This document shows positions 1 through 7,094 of a stretch of 58,727 bases of DNA, in pieces (position 1 is the stretch's first letter; each line of letters starts with the position of its first letter). Source of the DNA: Nostoc sp. 'Lobaria pulmonaria (5183) cyanobiont' (lineage in GTDB: Bacteria; Cyanobacteriota; Cyanobacteriia; Cyanobacteriales; Nostocaceae); contig NZ_CP026695.1 in the NCBI RefSeq assembly GCF_002949795.1, forward strand, positions 1-58,727, given 5' to 3'. The notes beneath the pieces were generated by a model that was not told the origin of the DNA, made no database searches, and saw only the letters and a list, made by a program, of their open reading frames with translations. Both the position numbers and the translations under genes were made by a program.

Positions 1-606
1 ATGAAAAAACAGCAGCTTCATCAAAGCAAAATTTTTATTTCACTTTCTCTAATTGCGATCGCGGGTAGTGGATGTACTAAATTACACAACAACTCTCAGT
101 TCAGTGGAAGCAATGAATTTACACCTATGTCCAACTCTGAGGAGTGGCAGGTGATTAGGGTGAGTGATGGGGATACGATCGTAGTTCGTCAAATGGACGG
201 GCGAGAGAAAAAGTTAAGGCTTTGTGGAGTTGACAGTCCTGAGATAAAACATGGTAAGCAGCCAGGGCAGGCACTAGGTATAGAAGCAAAGGCTAATTTA
301 CAGCGATTAGTCGATGAGGCTGACAAAACTGTGATGGTGACAGAGATTGAGAGCGATCGCTATGGCAGAACTGTAGCTGAGGTCTTTTCCTCTAAGAATG
401 GGGTGGAAAAGTCACTTAACGAGGAGCAACTATCAAGCGGATTGGCTATGGTCTACAGATCCTATGTAAAGAAATGTCCTAATGCGATCACTCTTGGCAA
501 GGCAGAAGAAATAGCAAAGAATAAAAAGTTAGGTGTTTGGGGAGACTCTTCTACTGTCCCCCCTTGGGAATTTAGAAAACGGCAACGTCAAAATAATGGT
601 AATTGA
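1..606 (+). CDS. Secreted lipoprotein nuclease of the staphylococcal nuclease (SNase) family
   Basis: The product is 201 residues. It begins with a lipoprotein signal peptide: basic start, hydrophobic core, and a lipobox ending in Gly-Cys near residue 25, so the enzyme is probably membrane-anchored outside the cytoplasm. The SNase fold covers about residues 48-195. Visible motifs are SDGDTIVV, RLCGVDSPE (catalytic Arg, Asp and Glu) and DRYGRTVAE (second catalytic Arg). The family degrades DNA and RNA with Ca2+. The ATG is the first base of the window, so the upstream region is missing. The 3' end overlaps the convergent HNH gene by 19 bp. One copy of the dispersed CCTCTAAGAA motif lies in frame (389-398) and encodes SSKN. 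Confidence 0.88.
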   Translation: MKKQQLHQSKIFISLSLIAIAGSGCTKLHNNSQFSGSNEFTPMSNSEEWQVIRVSDGDTIVVRQMDGREKKLRLCGVDSPEIKHGKQPGQALGIEAKANLQRLVDEADKTVMVTEIESDRYGRTVAEVFSSKNGVEKSLNEEQLSSGLAMVYRSYVKKCPNAITLGKAEEIAKNKKLGVWGDSSTVPPWEFRKRQRQNNGN

Positions 607-1178
607 CCGTTAATAATAGATTTGCCCACAACTTCAACGATTTTAAGCCAGCGCTTTTCTGAATAAAATCTCTGGCTTTTATACCATTCTTGTGGATTTC
701 TGTCTCGCTTACTAGAATTACATGATAAACAAGCGGGGATAAGGTTTCCCAAACAATTAGGGCCACCTTGAGAAGACGGAACAAAATGATCTAAAGTTAA
801 AGAACTCTTTTTTCCACAGTAAGCACATTGATTATTAAAAAGTTCCTTTAAATTTTGAACTTGCTCCAGTGTATAAAATACAGAGTGATTATTTAGTCGA
901 GCTGCTTTTCTACGATGGTTGGATAATAATTTAACCCTTCTTCCTCCTTCAGAAGTAGAGTAACGGCGGTTTGTTTCATTAATGCGATCGCGGTTTTGAT
1001 AGTAGTAACTGCGCTGAGTTTGCTTTCCTTTTTCAGATTGGTTATATCGCTTTTGTGTCGCAGCACGTAAAGCTTTGTTTTGGTGATACGACTCTCTAGC
1101 CAATTGATTATTGCGATCGCTAAAGAAATATTGTTCCAGTCGCTCCGTTACATTCCGGGCATCGCGGCTAAAAACCAT
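588..1178 (-). CDS. HNH endonuclease with C-terminal sliding-clamp-like motif
   Basis: The product is 196 residues. The C-terminal half is a clear McrA-type HNH domain: CAYCG zinc pair, LTLDHFVP (the DH of the motif), a GNLIPAC segment, then CNSSK. The N-terminal 100 residues are basic and Gln/Asn/Arg-rich, probably for DNA binding. The protein ends in GQLPLF, which matches the QL-x-LF pentapeptide that docks proteins on the bacterial beta sliding clamp; that function is inferred. It is convergent with the SNase gene and overlaps it by 19 bp. Its job (homing, restriction or repair) cannot be told from the sequence. Confidence 0.85.
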   Translation of the reverse strand: MVFSRDARNVTERLEQYFFSDRNNQLARESYHQNKALRAATQKRYNQSEKGKQTQRSYYYQNRDRINETNRRYSTSEGGRRVKLLSNHRRKAARLNNHSVFYTLEQVQNLKELFNNQCAYCGKKSSLTLDHFVPSSQGGPNCLGNLIPACLSCNSSKRDRNPQEWYKSQRFYSEKRWLKIVEVVGKSIINGQLPLF

Positions 1179-1604
1179 ATCCTCTCAAGTATTCCTTATC
1201 CCCCGCCGCCGCTCAACCCTCCATTTCACTCCGCTCCTTCCACGTTCGGCTCACTGCGTTTCGGTGCTGGTCGTTGAGTACCTAAAACCTCGGAAAAGAT
1301 TGCTGTTACTTCGTAGTTATTTCCCTTCCTTGGAGTACCAAAGAAGGAGTCTTTTTTTAGAACCAAAGAGCTATTTTACCATGCCCGAAGACGGGCATGG
1401 AATAACTCTTTTTGGGGTTCTAAAAAAAGAATGGCAAATTGTTTTTTTACTAAAAGATAAAAAAACAAATTGCAGGAGGAAAAGAAGAGAAAGAAAAAGG
1501 AGAGGTAAAGGTATCTTTGCAATCAAGAAAGATACTCAAAAAAACCAGTTTTCGCATTCCTTCTTCACTGCTCGCTGCGCTCGCACCCGAAAAATAAAAG
1601 CTAT
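1179..1604. other. Structured intergenic region with three consecutive hairpins
   Basis: No convincing gene lies here; one frame stays open into the next gene but has no good start. Hairpin 1 (1351-1429) pairs 1351-1364 with 1416-1429 perfectly (14 bp), AAAGAG with CTCTTT inside, and CCATGCCCG with CGGGCATGG at the top around an AAGA loop. Hairpin 2 (1434-1473) pairs GCAAATTGTTTTTTT with its near-complement, one mismatch. Hairpin 3 (1511-1535) pairs GTATCTTT with AAAGATAC. All three fall within 185 bp. They could be terminators, a structured RNA or a replication element. Confidence 0.7.
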
Positions 1605-1628
1605 TATAGCGCGTGTACAAGCTATAAT
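1605..1628 (+). promoter_or_regulatory. Promoter/operator with GTGTACA core (site A)
   Basis: TATAGCGCGTGTACA is followed by an A and GCTATAAT. TATAAT at 1623-1628 is a good -10 box. The GTGTACA core sits just upstream of it, where a repressor would block RNA polymerase. Nearly the same arrangement precedes the genes at 3124 (minus), 3272 and 9077. The start codon of the next gene lies 38 bp downstream. Confidence 0.6.
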
Positions 1629-1665
1629 GGATATAGTTAGATTTTTTACCAAGGGGGAAATTGTC

Positions 1666-2163
1666 ATGCTAAATAGAATTGGTTTCGTTGATAAAGTTAA
1701 AGTTTGGAATTTTGTTAAAACTTACGAGAATTTATTAGAAGTTGAAAGATGGAATGGTAAGCAAAATTCTAGCGGTAGAAAATGTTTATGGTTTGGTTTA
1801 GGAGTTGAGTTAGGTTTTAAAAGTACAGTTTTCGAGGGTTTTGAGATTAATAATAGTTTAAGAAAAAAATGCAATGATTTATGGTGTGGAAGTGATTGGA
1901 ATAGTATTTTATTATATAAATATCAAGCAGGTTGTGAGCTAAAAAATCACGTAGATCGGGATATTTTTGATAGCAAAGTTATTGTAATTAATATCAGCGA
2001 GGATAGTTTGTTAGACGGAAATGTTGAGTTTTATTACAACGGAAATATCGAAATTCTCAGCAATGGGGAAATTGTAGAATTTAACAGCAAAATATCTCAT
2101 GGGATAAAAAAGCTTAAATCTGAGCGCTGGAGTTTGAGCATAAGAAAGATCATTACTGCGTAA
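1666..2163 (+). CDS. 2OG-Fe(II) oxygenase-like protein (AlkB-like fold)
   Basis: The product is 165 residues. The open frame extends upstream to 1111, but ATG 1666 is preferred because AAGGGGGAA lies 6 bp before it and a -10 box lies 38 bp before it. The second half shows the signature of 2-oxoglutarate/Fe(II) dioxygenases: HVD (HxD iron ligands, near residue 103), a distal SHG histidine near residue 145, and RWSLSIRK about ten residues later, where an Arg would bind 2-oxoglutarate. Relatives include AlkB DNA/RNA demethylases and phage oxygenases; the substrate is unknown. AT-rich, unlike the GC-rich gene that follows. Confidence 0.6.
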   Translation: MLNRIGFVDKVKVWNFVKTYENLLEVERWNGKQNSSGRKCLWFGLGVELGFKSTVFEGFEINNSLRKKCNDLWCGSDWNSILLYKYQAGCELKNHVDRDIFDSKVIVINISEDSLLDGNVEFYYNGNIEILSNGEIVEFNSKISHGIKKLKSERWSLSIRKIITA

Positions 2164-2376
2164 TCTTCACTGCTCGTGGGTCTTCCGCTACGCGCCCTGA
2201 CCCACATCGCCGATCGGCTCCGTTCCCTGCGTTGCGTTCCGGCACTGTCCGCTTTAAGTGGCCAAGTTTTTGCATTTCGCTTGCAGCCCCCGCCGCTCCC
2301 AGTACCTCCACTCCACTCCGGTCACTCCGCAAAATAGCCCCAGTTTTTAAAAACAAAAAGAGTATTATTTTATACT
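2164..2376. other. GC-rich intergenic region ahead of the SLOG gene
   Basis: No gene supported. GC-rich and pyrimidine-biased on the plus strand, sharing phrases such as CACTGCTCG with 1560-1590. TATACT directly abuts ATG 2377, so the next gene's start or its promoter is uncertain. Confidence 0.35.
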
Positions 2377-2919
2377 ATGCTTTCAACCATCTTCGACCGC
2401 TATAACTGCTTTGGTTTCTCTGGCTCCCGCAAGTGGGCCCAGTCTCCAGCCCCGTTGTCTAGTGCTGCTGCTGCTGTTTCCCCTGGCTCACGCGTCTTAG
2501 TCGGGTGCGCTGCTGGTGTCGATGCGTTTTTCCGGTTGGCTTTTCCTGCCGCCGAGGTGTTCGCGGTTTCCAGTGGCCAGTGGGGGCGAGGTCGTGGGGC
2601 GTTCGCGGCGCGGTCTGTGGCGTGTGTCCGTGCCGTGGGTGCTGGCGGGGGCCTGTGGGTTTCGTTCCCTACTTCCCCGTGTCCAGTTGGCCTCGTGCCG
2701 TCTAGTTCTCAGTCGCGCTGCTTTTCCGGCTCCGGCTCTGGCTCCTGGGCTTCGCTTGCTTTTGCGCTGGGGTCTGGGTTGCCTTGCGCCGTGTTTTTGG
2801 GGTCGTTACCTGTTCCCCCGGCGTGGGGTCTGTCGCCAGTTCCAGGTTTAACTGGGTGGTTTGGTTGTTGTCAGGTTGTTGCCCCGTCTCAGTCGCCAGT
2901 TCAGTTGTCACTGTTTTAG
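2377..2919 (+). CDS. SLOG/DprA-like Rossmann-fold protein, GC-rich
   Basis: The product is 180 residues, extremely rich in Ser, Gly, Ala and Val. FGFSGSRKW near the start, VGCAAGVDAFFR, and GSGSGSWASLAFALGSG in the second half fit a SLOG Rossmann fold (DprA, LOG, TIR-associated sensors), in which such glycine loops bind nucleotides or DNA. The C-terminus QLSLF is a textbook beta-clamp-binding pentapeptide. Base use differs sharply from the AT-rich neighbours, with many T and G on the plus strand. The 3' part overlaps the minus-strand gene 2702-3124 by more than 200 bp; both frames look coding. The specific ligand is unknown. Confidence 0.6.
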   Translation: MLSTIFDRYNCFGFSGSRKWAQSPAPLSSAAAAVSPGSRVLVGCAAGVDAFFRLAFPAAEVFAVSSGQWGRGRGAFAARSVACVRAVGAGGGLWVSFPTSPCPVGLVPSSSQSRCFSGSGSGSWASLAFALGSGLPCAVFLGSLPVPPAWGLSPVPGLTGWFGCCQVVAPSQSPVQLSLF

Positions 2920-3124
2920 CAGTTTGGGCGGCCAGTTCCCGCCCCAGCTTCTCTACGATCGCATCTCTGCAAAAATCCCGATAGCGATCGCCCGCCACAC
3001 TTTTTATTTCCTCTAAGAATGAAGGCGTTATCCGAATGGTCAGCGCCTGGCTTCTCACCTCTTCATTACCAAAATCAAATTTATACCTAGTCCCAAAATC
3101 GGGATTACCACCAGTCCTAGCCAT
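2702..3124 (-). CDS. Ribbon-helix-helix-like DNA-binding protein, probable autoregulator
   Basis: The product is 140 residues from ATG 3124 (MARTGG). The frame can begin further upstream, but those starts overlap the promoter at 3150-3174. Residues 25-75 (ALTIRITPSFLEEIKSV and the following helices) resemble a ribbon-helix-helix or CopG-type domain. The tail is Thr/Gln/Lys/Arg-rich, low complexity and probably disordered. The divergent promoter region holds two inverted copies of a GTGTACA element, so this protein is a candidate for the factor that binds it. The FLEE segment is encoded by a copy of the dispersed 10-bp repeat. The end overlaps the SLOG gene on the opposite strand. Confidence 0.55.
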   Translation of the reverse strand: MARTGGNPDFGTRYKFDFGNEEVRSQALTIRITPSFLEEIKSVAGDRYRDFCRDAIVEKLGRELAAQTAKTVTTELATETGQQPDNNQTTQLNLELATDPTPGEQVTTPKTRRKATQTPAQKQAKPRSQSRSRKSSATEN

Positions 3125-3149
3125 ATTTTTATCTATAATCTGCATTTTT

Positions 3150-3174
3150 ATATTAGCCTGTACACGCGCTATAT
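3150..3174 (-). promoter_or_regulatory. Promoter/operator with GTGTACA core (site B)
   Basis: Read on the minus strand: ATATAGCGCGTGTACAG then GCTAATAT, with TAATAT as a -10 box. It is nearly identical to site A at 1605-1628. It drives the ribbon-helix-helix gene leftward and lies about 30 bp from site C, which faces the other way. Confidence 0.6.
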
Positions 3175-3202
3175 TATTAAAAATTCTGTAAAGACTTATC
3201 AC

Positions 3203-3236
3203 TAATAGCGCGTGTACACGCTATTAGTGATATAAT
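3203..3236 (+). promoter_or_regulatory. Promoter/operator with GTGTACAC core (site C)
   Basis: TAATAGCGCGTGTACAC is followed by GCTATTA, so the AATAGC/GCTATT arms flank the GTGTACAC core. TATAAT at 3231-3236 is the likely -10 box for the rightward operon that starts at 3272. Confidence 0.6.
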
Positions 3237-3271
3237 TAAGGTGTACCCGACCAAGGAACAAAGGCGAAGCC

Positions 3272-3490
3272 ATGACACCTGACAAAAAAGCATTATTAGA
3301 CAAAGAATGCACAGCCTCAATTTTTATTCCTGAGCTTAACGATTATGTAGAGATTGTTGGCGGCAAATGCGAACAAATCGACGGCAAGCAGTACCTAAGA
3401 ATTATTTGCGAAGATTCCAAAGGTAACGAAGTTTGCCTAAATCCTTCAGATTTAGAGCTTTACTTTAAGCGGTTTATTGTTCCGTTTTAA
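3272..3490 (+). CDS. Hypothetical protein, 72 residues
   Basis: Not recognised. It is the first gene of a rightward series of small genes, 36 bp after the -10 box of site C. AAGGCGAAG just upstream of the ATG may be a weak ribosome site. The product is acidic with alternating strand-like stretches (YVEIVGG, YLRIICED) and ends in hydrophobic FIVPF, suggesting a small beta-rich domain. The start MTPDK resembles MTPEQ of the genes at 6307 and 6593. Confidence 0.55.
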   Translation: MTPDKKALLDKECTASIFIPELNDYVEIVGGKCEQIDGKQYLRIICEDSKGNEVCLNPSDLELYFKRFIVPF

Positions 3491-3551
3491 TTAGTTAACC
3501 AGCGATCGCCTTGGGTGCGATCGCTTTCTCTTCGAGACGCTGCGCGAACAT

Positions 3552-3579
3552 CCTCTAAGAATTTATTGCGTATCCGACC
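3552..3579 (+). repeat. Leader cassette copy 1 (CCTCTAAGAA ... GTATCCGACC before ATG)
   Basis: CCTCTAAGAATTTATTGC then GTATCCGACC runs straight into ATG 3580. Two further copies precede the next two genes with almost the same spacing. No Shine-Dalgarno match is present. Confidence 0.65.
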
Positions 3580-3804
3580 ATGAACGACAAAATTATCAAA
3601 TCAGCTTTAATCGCATACTTGAACACTGCTAATTTAACAGATCAAGAAAGACAGGAAGCAATAACAGAACTGGAAAGCAGACAAGAAAATACAAGTGAAT
3701 TTTGGGCAAATTTCTTAAGCGAAGATGAGGATTTAGCCTATCACTACTCAGATATTTTAGATGCTCAAGGCTCTGGTTTTTATGAATCACTACCAGAATT
3801 TTAG
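3580..3804 (+). CDS. Hypothetical acidic protein, 74 residues
   Basis: Not recognised. Residues 1-35 look helical with heptad-like leucines (MNDKIIKSALIAYLNTA, DQERQEAITELE). The second half is acidic and aromatic (FWANFLSEDEDLAYHYS). The start is fixed by the leader cassette, whose GTATCCGACC directly abuts the ATG. It sits between two other small genes carrying the same leader, so the three are probably co-regulated. Confidence 0.5.
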   Translation: MNDKIIKSALIAYLNTANLTDQERQEAITELESRQENTSEFWANFLSEDEDLAYHYSDILDAQGSGFYESLPEF

Positions 3805-3876
3805 TTAGTTAATTTGCGATGGTCTACGACCGACCGTAGGTCATCGCACCTAACAGCGATCGCTTCCTCCCTTCAT

Positions 3877-3903
3877 CTTCTAAGAATTTAAAGGTATCCG
3901 ACC
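3877..3903 (+). repeat. Leader cassette copy 2
   Basis: TTCTAAGAATTTAAAG then GTATCCGACC directly before ATG 3904. The first base pair of the 10-mer differs from consensus. It follows a HIP1 octamer, as do the other copies. Confidence 0.65.
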
Positions 3904-4143
3904 ATGACAAAGTACGCGAGTTTTGATCTAGTCAGAAGTGAGCAGGTAAAAAGGGCAACTTTCTTTGTGATTATTAAACACGAAGACGGCATTTATTCCA
4001 CTGGGATTTTAATAGATAATCCAGAGCAAAAAGGCGAGGGCGGCTGGCATCTTTTCGGTGAGCAAAAATTTAAGACAGAGTTGGCCGCAGTAATGGCATT
4101 TAACAAGCTTTGTGCAAGTATCCCCGTAAGAGTTCACGGGTAA
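3904..4143 (+). CDS. Hypothetical protein, 79 residues
   Basis: Not recognised. A beta-hairpin-like core (ATFFVIIKHEDGIYSTGIL, then GGWHLFGEQKF) is followed by a helix (ELAAVMAFNKLC). It reads like a compact alpha/beta domain of 80 residues. The start is set by a leader cassette copy and the gene lies directly upstream of ardA, so an anti-defence or transfer-linked role is possible but unproven. Confidence 0.5.
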   Translation: MTKYASFDLVRSEQVKRATFFVIIKHEDGIYSTGILIDNPEQKGEGGWHLFGEQKFKTELAAVMAFNKLCASIPVRVHG

Positions 4144-4187
4144 ATTTTAAAAGCGATCGCCCTTTGAAAGCGATCGCTCTCCTTCAT

Positions 4188-4215
4188 CCTCTAAGAATTT
4201 AAAGGTATCCGACCA
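4188..4215 (+). repeat. Leader cassette copy 3, upstream of ardA
   Basis: CCTCTAAGAATTTAAAG then GTATCCGACCA directly before ATG 4216. It is identical to copy 2 from TCTAAGAATTT onward apart from one extra A before the ATG. A pair of HIP1 octamers lies just upstream. Confidence 0.7.
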
Positions 4216-4968
4216 ATGCAATTAATTTTTAACTCAGAGACAGACGCTTTATCTGTCGTAGAGCAACTTTACAATTTTGAGCGAGTAGGGAAGATTTTAA
4301 TAGCTGAAAACATCGATTTTAGAGCTTTAGAATTAGCGGTTAGTTTGGCTGAGGTCAGTTTTCCCGCTTTTAGTTTTCCGATTGTTAGTAGCTTACGATC
4401 GCGGCTACCATTTCCACGCCATGAGCGGGAATGTACAGATGAAAAAACCCCTAAAATTTATGTAGCTTGCTTATCTGCTTACAACGCTGGGCATCTCCAC
4501 GGGCTTTATATTGATGCGACCCAGGAACCGGAAGAGATAGAAGACGATATTAAATGGATGCTTTCATGGTCGCCAGTAGTACATGATAAAGCGTGTGAAG
4601 AGTGGGCGATACATGATTATGAAAACTGGATGGGAATCAAAATTGATGAGTATGAGGATATCGGTAAACTTGCAAAATTAGCCACTATTTTAGAAGAACA
4701 TGGTAAAGCTTTTGCTATTTACTATAACTACTATGGCAATGATGTCACGGTAGAAGACTTTGAAGAATATTACTTAGGACTCTACGAAAGTAAAGAAGAT
4801 TTTGTATATCAGCAGTGGGATGAATGCGGACAGCTTCAAGAATTAGAAAAGCTGGGGATTTCTAGTTATTACATTAATTGGGAAGGAATAGCTAATGATT
4901 GGTTTATCGATTCTTACCTTTCAATAAAAACTAGTTACCAAGAAGTACACGTATTTATTCGCCACTAA
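4216..4968 (+). CDS. ardA: ArdA-family antirestriction protein
   Basis: The product is 250 residues. From about residue 83 it matches ArdA: KIYVACLSAYNAGHLHG opening strand, a glycine-rich turn, the acidic stretch EEIEDDIKWML, the IHDYENW segment, and repeated Asp/Glu-rich modules to the end. ArdA proteins mimic bent DNA and inhibit type I restriction enzymes, usually protecting plasmids and conjugative elements on entry. The net charge is strongly negative, as expected for a DNA mimic. The first 80 residues are extra compared with typical ArdA (about 165-170 residues) and are not recognised. Expression from a leader cassette shared with its neighbours suggests joint control. Confidence 0.8.
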   Translation: MQLIFNSETDALSVVEQLYNFERVGKILIAENIDFRALELAVSLAEVSFPAFSFPIVSSLRSRLPFPRHERECTDEKTPKIYVACLSAYNAGHLHGLYIDATQEPEEIEDDIKWMLSWSPVVHDKACEEWAIHDYENWMGIKIDEYEDIGKLAKLATILEEHGKAFAIYYNYYGNDVTVEDFEEYYLGLYESKEDFVYQQWDECGQLQELEKLGISSYYINWEGIANDWFIDSYLSIKTSYQEVHVFIRH

Positions 4969-5021
4969 TAATCCTGTTAGCAGCGATCGCTATAGTTGCG
5001 ATCGCTTCATCCTCTAAGAAA

Positions 5022-6119
5022 ATGCACTCGACCCACTGCGCTTTAGCTGTAATCAGGGAAAAATACTTCTCCCTACTACCGGATAGTGCGATCGCACCTT
5101 TAGAAACTGCTATCCAACTGTCAGAAAAATATCATAAAACTTGGTGGTCAATTTGGTGGAATTCTTCAAATGTTCGTACCAAAAACCGCATCAAAGGAGA
5201 ATGCAACCATCTGGCTTTTGACTGCTACACCGCCATGATGGAATGTGCGATCGCACTTAATAATTATGCGGCAGAACAACAAGCACTTAATATCAAACCA
5301 CCTAAATTATGGGTAGCCATGATTTCAACTCTACACTCCGCTTTTGAGTGGATAGAGAAAGAAAATTATTCAGAAATCAACCAACGTCAACTACTAATAA
5401 ATCTGGATGTTCAAACCATGAATAAGCTATTTTCCGCCCACGCACATACCCGCGCTAACTACAATTATTCTATTTTTCACCAATCTTTACTGCATGAAAA
5501 TAACGGTGAAGATTATGCTTTACGCCATATCTACAGTTTAGAAAACACAAAAGTATTACTTACAAAATGGGGCTGGTCAGCAGAGCAAATAAAGGTTGGG
5601 ATTGACCATGCAACTGTTGATGTTTATAAGAGCGTTGTTTATCTCCACATCCCTAACAAAATCGAGAAGCGTAAGGAAACAATTAAAATTCGTGGCATAT
5701 CTCGCTTCATTTCTAAAGCTGACTTTGTAAGCGTGTTAATAGAGCGCTGCTGGTCAAAGGCTGACCCCTACAAATTGCAGCCTGGGGATAATTGGGATGA
5801 ATTAATCGCAATGGGTAACACTGGTGATTTTTACGAACTTAAACTTCACCGATATGAAATAACTTGTACTTGTCATGCCTACAGTGGTATTGAGAAAGCT
5901 TTTGCACAGGATGCAGTTGCAACTAAACATTTAATGCTGCACGACACTGTAAAAGGGCAGATACCTGATAAACATATCTTCGCGGTGTGGAAATATTTAG
6001 GCGCACAGACATTACAACAGTACGAATACTGCTGGATGGAGCGCAAGGAAGCTGCTATGAAGGAACAGGATAAATGCTCATGGCAATATGACCCTGAACC
6101 AGAGTTATCGGACTGGTGA
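5022..6119 (+). CDS. Conserved plasmid protein with SWIM-like CxC...H motif
   Basis: The product is 365 residues and not assigned to a known enzyme. The first 280 residues are helical and Trp-rich (YHKTWWSIWWN). Near residues 286-310, ITCTCHAYSGIEKAF followed by ATKHL gives Cys-x-Cys and a downstream His, reminiscent of a SWIM zinc finger but lacking its third Cys. SWIM modules bind DNA or proteins. The start is uncertain: ATG 5022 overlaps the end of a CCTCTAAGAA repeat, and the residual leader GCACTCGACCCA resembles the conserved GTATCCGACCA, which would place the start at a CTG 15 bp later. Confidence 0.55.
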   Translation: MHSTHCALAVIREKYFSLLPDSAIAPLETAIQLSEKYHKTWWSIWWNSSNVRTKNRIKGECNHLAFDCYTAMMECAIALNNYAAEQQALNIKPPKLWVAMISTLHSAFEWIEKENYSEINQRQLLINLDVQTMNKLFSAHAHTRANYNYSIFHQSLLHENNGEDYALRHIYSLENTKVLLTKWGWSAEQIKVGIDHATVDVYKSVVYLHIPNKIEKRKETIKIRGISRFISKADFVSVLIERCWSKADPYKLQPGDNWDELIAMGNTGDFYELKLHRYEITCTCHAYSGIEKAFAQDAVATKHLMLHDTVKGQIPDKHIFAVWKYLGAQTLQQYEYCWMERKEAAMKEQDKCSWQYDPEPELSDW

Positions 6120-6188
6120 GGTAGTTCGATCTTGGGGGTTTCCCCCATGAGAAACTACCGAACCCGTAAGGGTGAAACCCATAAGGGT
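6120..6188 (+). other. Cluster of three small hairpins
   Basis: GGTAGTT (6120-6126) pairs with AACTACC (6153-6159) and encloses a GGGGG-TTT-CCCCC hairpin. Two tandem 12-nt hairpins follow, ACCCGTAAGGGT and ACCCATAAGGGT, each a 4-bp stem with a GTAA- or ATAA-type loop. This may be an RNA processing or attenuation element between genes. A further GTATCCGACCA motif lies at 6236-6246. Confidence 0.55.
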
Positions 6189-6306
6189 AACTTTTCTGGC
6201 CGCCAGCCCACAGCCATAAGTGAGGGTATTACAAGGTATCCGACCAAAGATCCTATGTACCATTCACCATTTATGCACTTTTTCATATTACCTCAAGGAG
6301 CAAACA

Positions 6307-6480
6307 ATGACACCTGAACAGGGAAAACAGATTTTGGAAGAGGCTTTGAAAAATATAACGGAGGTTTTTGAAAGTAAAGATGAACTTCTTCACTGGCACG
6401 AAAACTTTGGCAACAGCTTAGAAACTGCCATGACTTCAATTGAAAACTGCATTGATGACTTGAAAGAAAACGACGAGTAA
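6307..6480 (+). CDS. Small helical hypothetical protein, 57 residues
   Basis: Not recognised. ATG 6307 is chosen over upstream in-frame starts because AAGGAG lies 6 bp before it. The product (MTPEQGKQILEEALKNIT...) is acidic and almost wholly helical. Its start resembles those of the proteins at 3272 and 6593. Confidence 0.5.
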   Translation: MTPEQGKQILEEALKNITEVFESKDELLHWHENFGNSLETAMTSIENCIDDLKENDE

Positions 6481-6592
6481 ACCTTTTTGCGATCGCCTAG
6501 ATATCAACTAAGCGTAGGCAAAGCCCGCCGCAGGCATCGCTACGCGGGGTTACACAACCTAAACCTATCAATTTATCCTCTAAGAATTTATC

Positions 6593-6988
6593 ATGACACC
6601 AGAACAAACTGATCTTTGGCTTGAAATTCAAAACCGCCAGATGCTGGCACTTGAGCAAATAGCTGACTGTTTAAGCCAACTGGCTCCCAAAACTGCACCA
6701 AACTATCAGCGAAATATTGAGGAATTTAAGCGTTTTGATTGGGCCAGTGTTGATGCAACTGTTGAACGTAGCGATCAGTATGGAGCGGCCATAGTAACTT
6801 GGAAAGGTTATCAGTTTATTAGGCGATCGCCCTCTAATAAATTTGGTGCGGCTGTTTGGTTCTCTCGCTGCACTGGTAAAGATGATACAGGTGAAAATCT
6901 CTATGAGCGGCTGATTACGTTTAAACCAGTCTCAGATAAAGAAGTCGAGCCATTGCCTGAGAAAGTTAGCCGTTATTTGGATCGCTAA
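6593..6988 (+). CDS. Conserved plasmid/phage-type protein, 131 residues
   Basis: It has an N-terminal helix (residues 1-30) and then a compact beta-rich domain: FDWASVDATVERSDQYGA, IVTWKGYQFIRRSPSNKFG, VWFSRCTGKDDTG. This pattern (DW, a WxGxxxxRRSP segment, then FSRCxGKD) recurs in uncharacterised phage and plasmid proteins; the function is unknown to me. The start sits directly after a CCTCTAAGAATTTATC repeat without a Shine-Dalgarno site. A terminator hairpin follows the stop codon. Confidence 0.6.
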   Translation: MTPEQTDLWLEIQNRQMLALEQIADCLSQLAPKTAPNYQRNIEEFKRFDWASVDATVERSDQYGAAIVTWKGYQFIRRSPSNKFGAAVWFSRCTGKDDTGENLYERLITFKPVSDKEVEPLPEKVSRYLDR

Positions 6989-6996
6989 CTAAAAAC

Positions 6997-7027
6997 AAAC
7001 TCTGGTCAATGTGGCCAGAGTTTAACT
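6997..7027 (+). terminator. Terminator-like hairpin after the 131-residue gene
   Basis: AAACTCTGG (6997-7005) pairs with CCAGAGTTT (7015-7023) around a 9-nt loop, 9 bp after the stop codon. The T-run is weak. Confidence 0.5.
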
Positions 7028-7047
7028 TTGCTCCAAAACCACTGTTA

Positions 7048-7088
7048 AATGACTAATGACCAATGACGAATGACTAATGACCAATGAC
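7048..7088 (+). repeat. Heptanucleotide tandem repeat (STRR type)
   Basis: Five full heptamers of AATGACT/AATGACC/AATGACG plus AATGAC. They match the TTGGTCA-type short tandemly repeated repetitive sequences known in heterocystous cyanobacteria. The region is noncoding. Confidence 0.8.
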
Positions 7089-7094
7089 TTTTGA

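Noticed and set aside
1111..1665. Long 5' extension of the oxygenase-like reading frame
   Set aside because: It runs through hairpins and the promoter at 1605 and is low complexity; ATG 1666 has the ribosome site.
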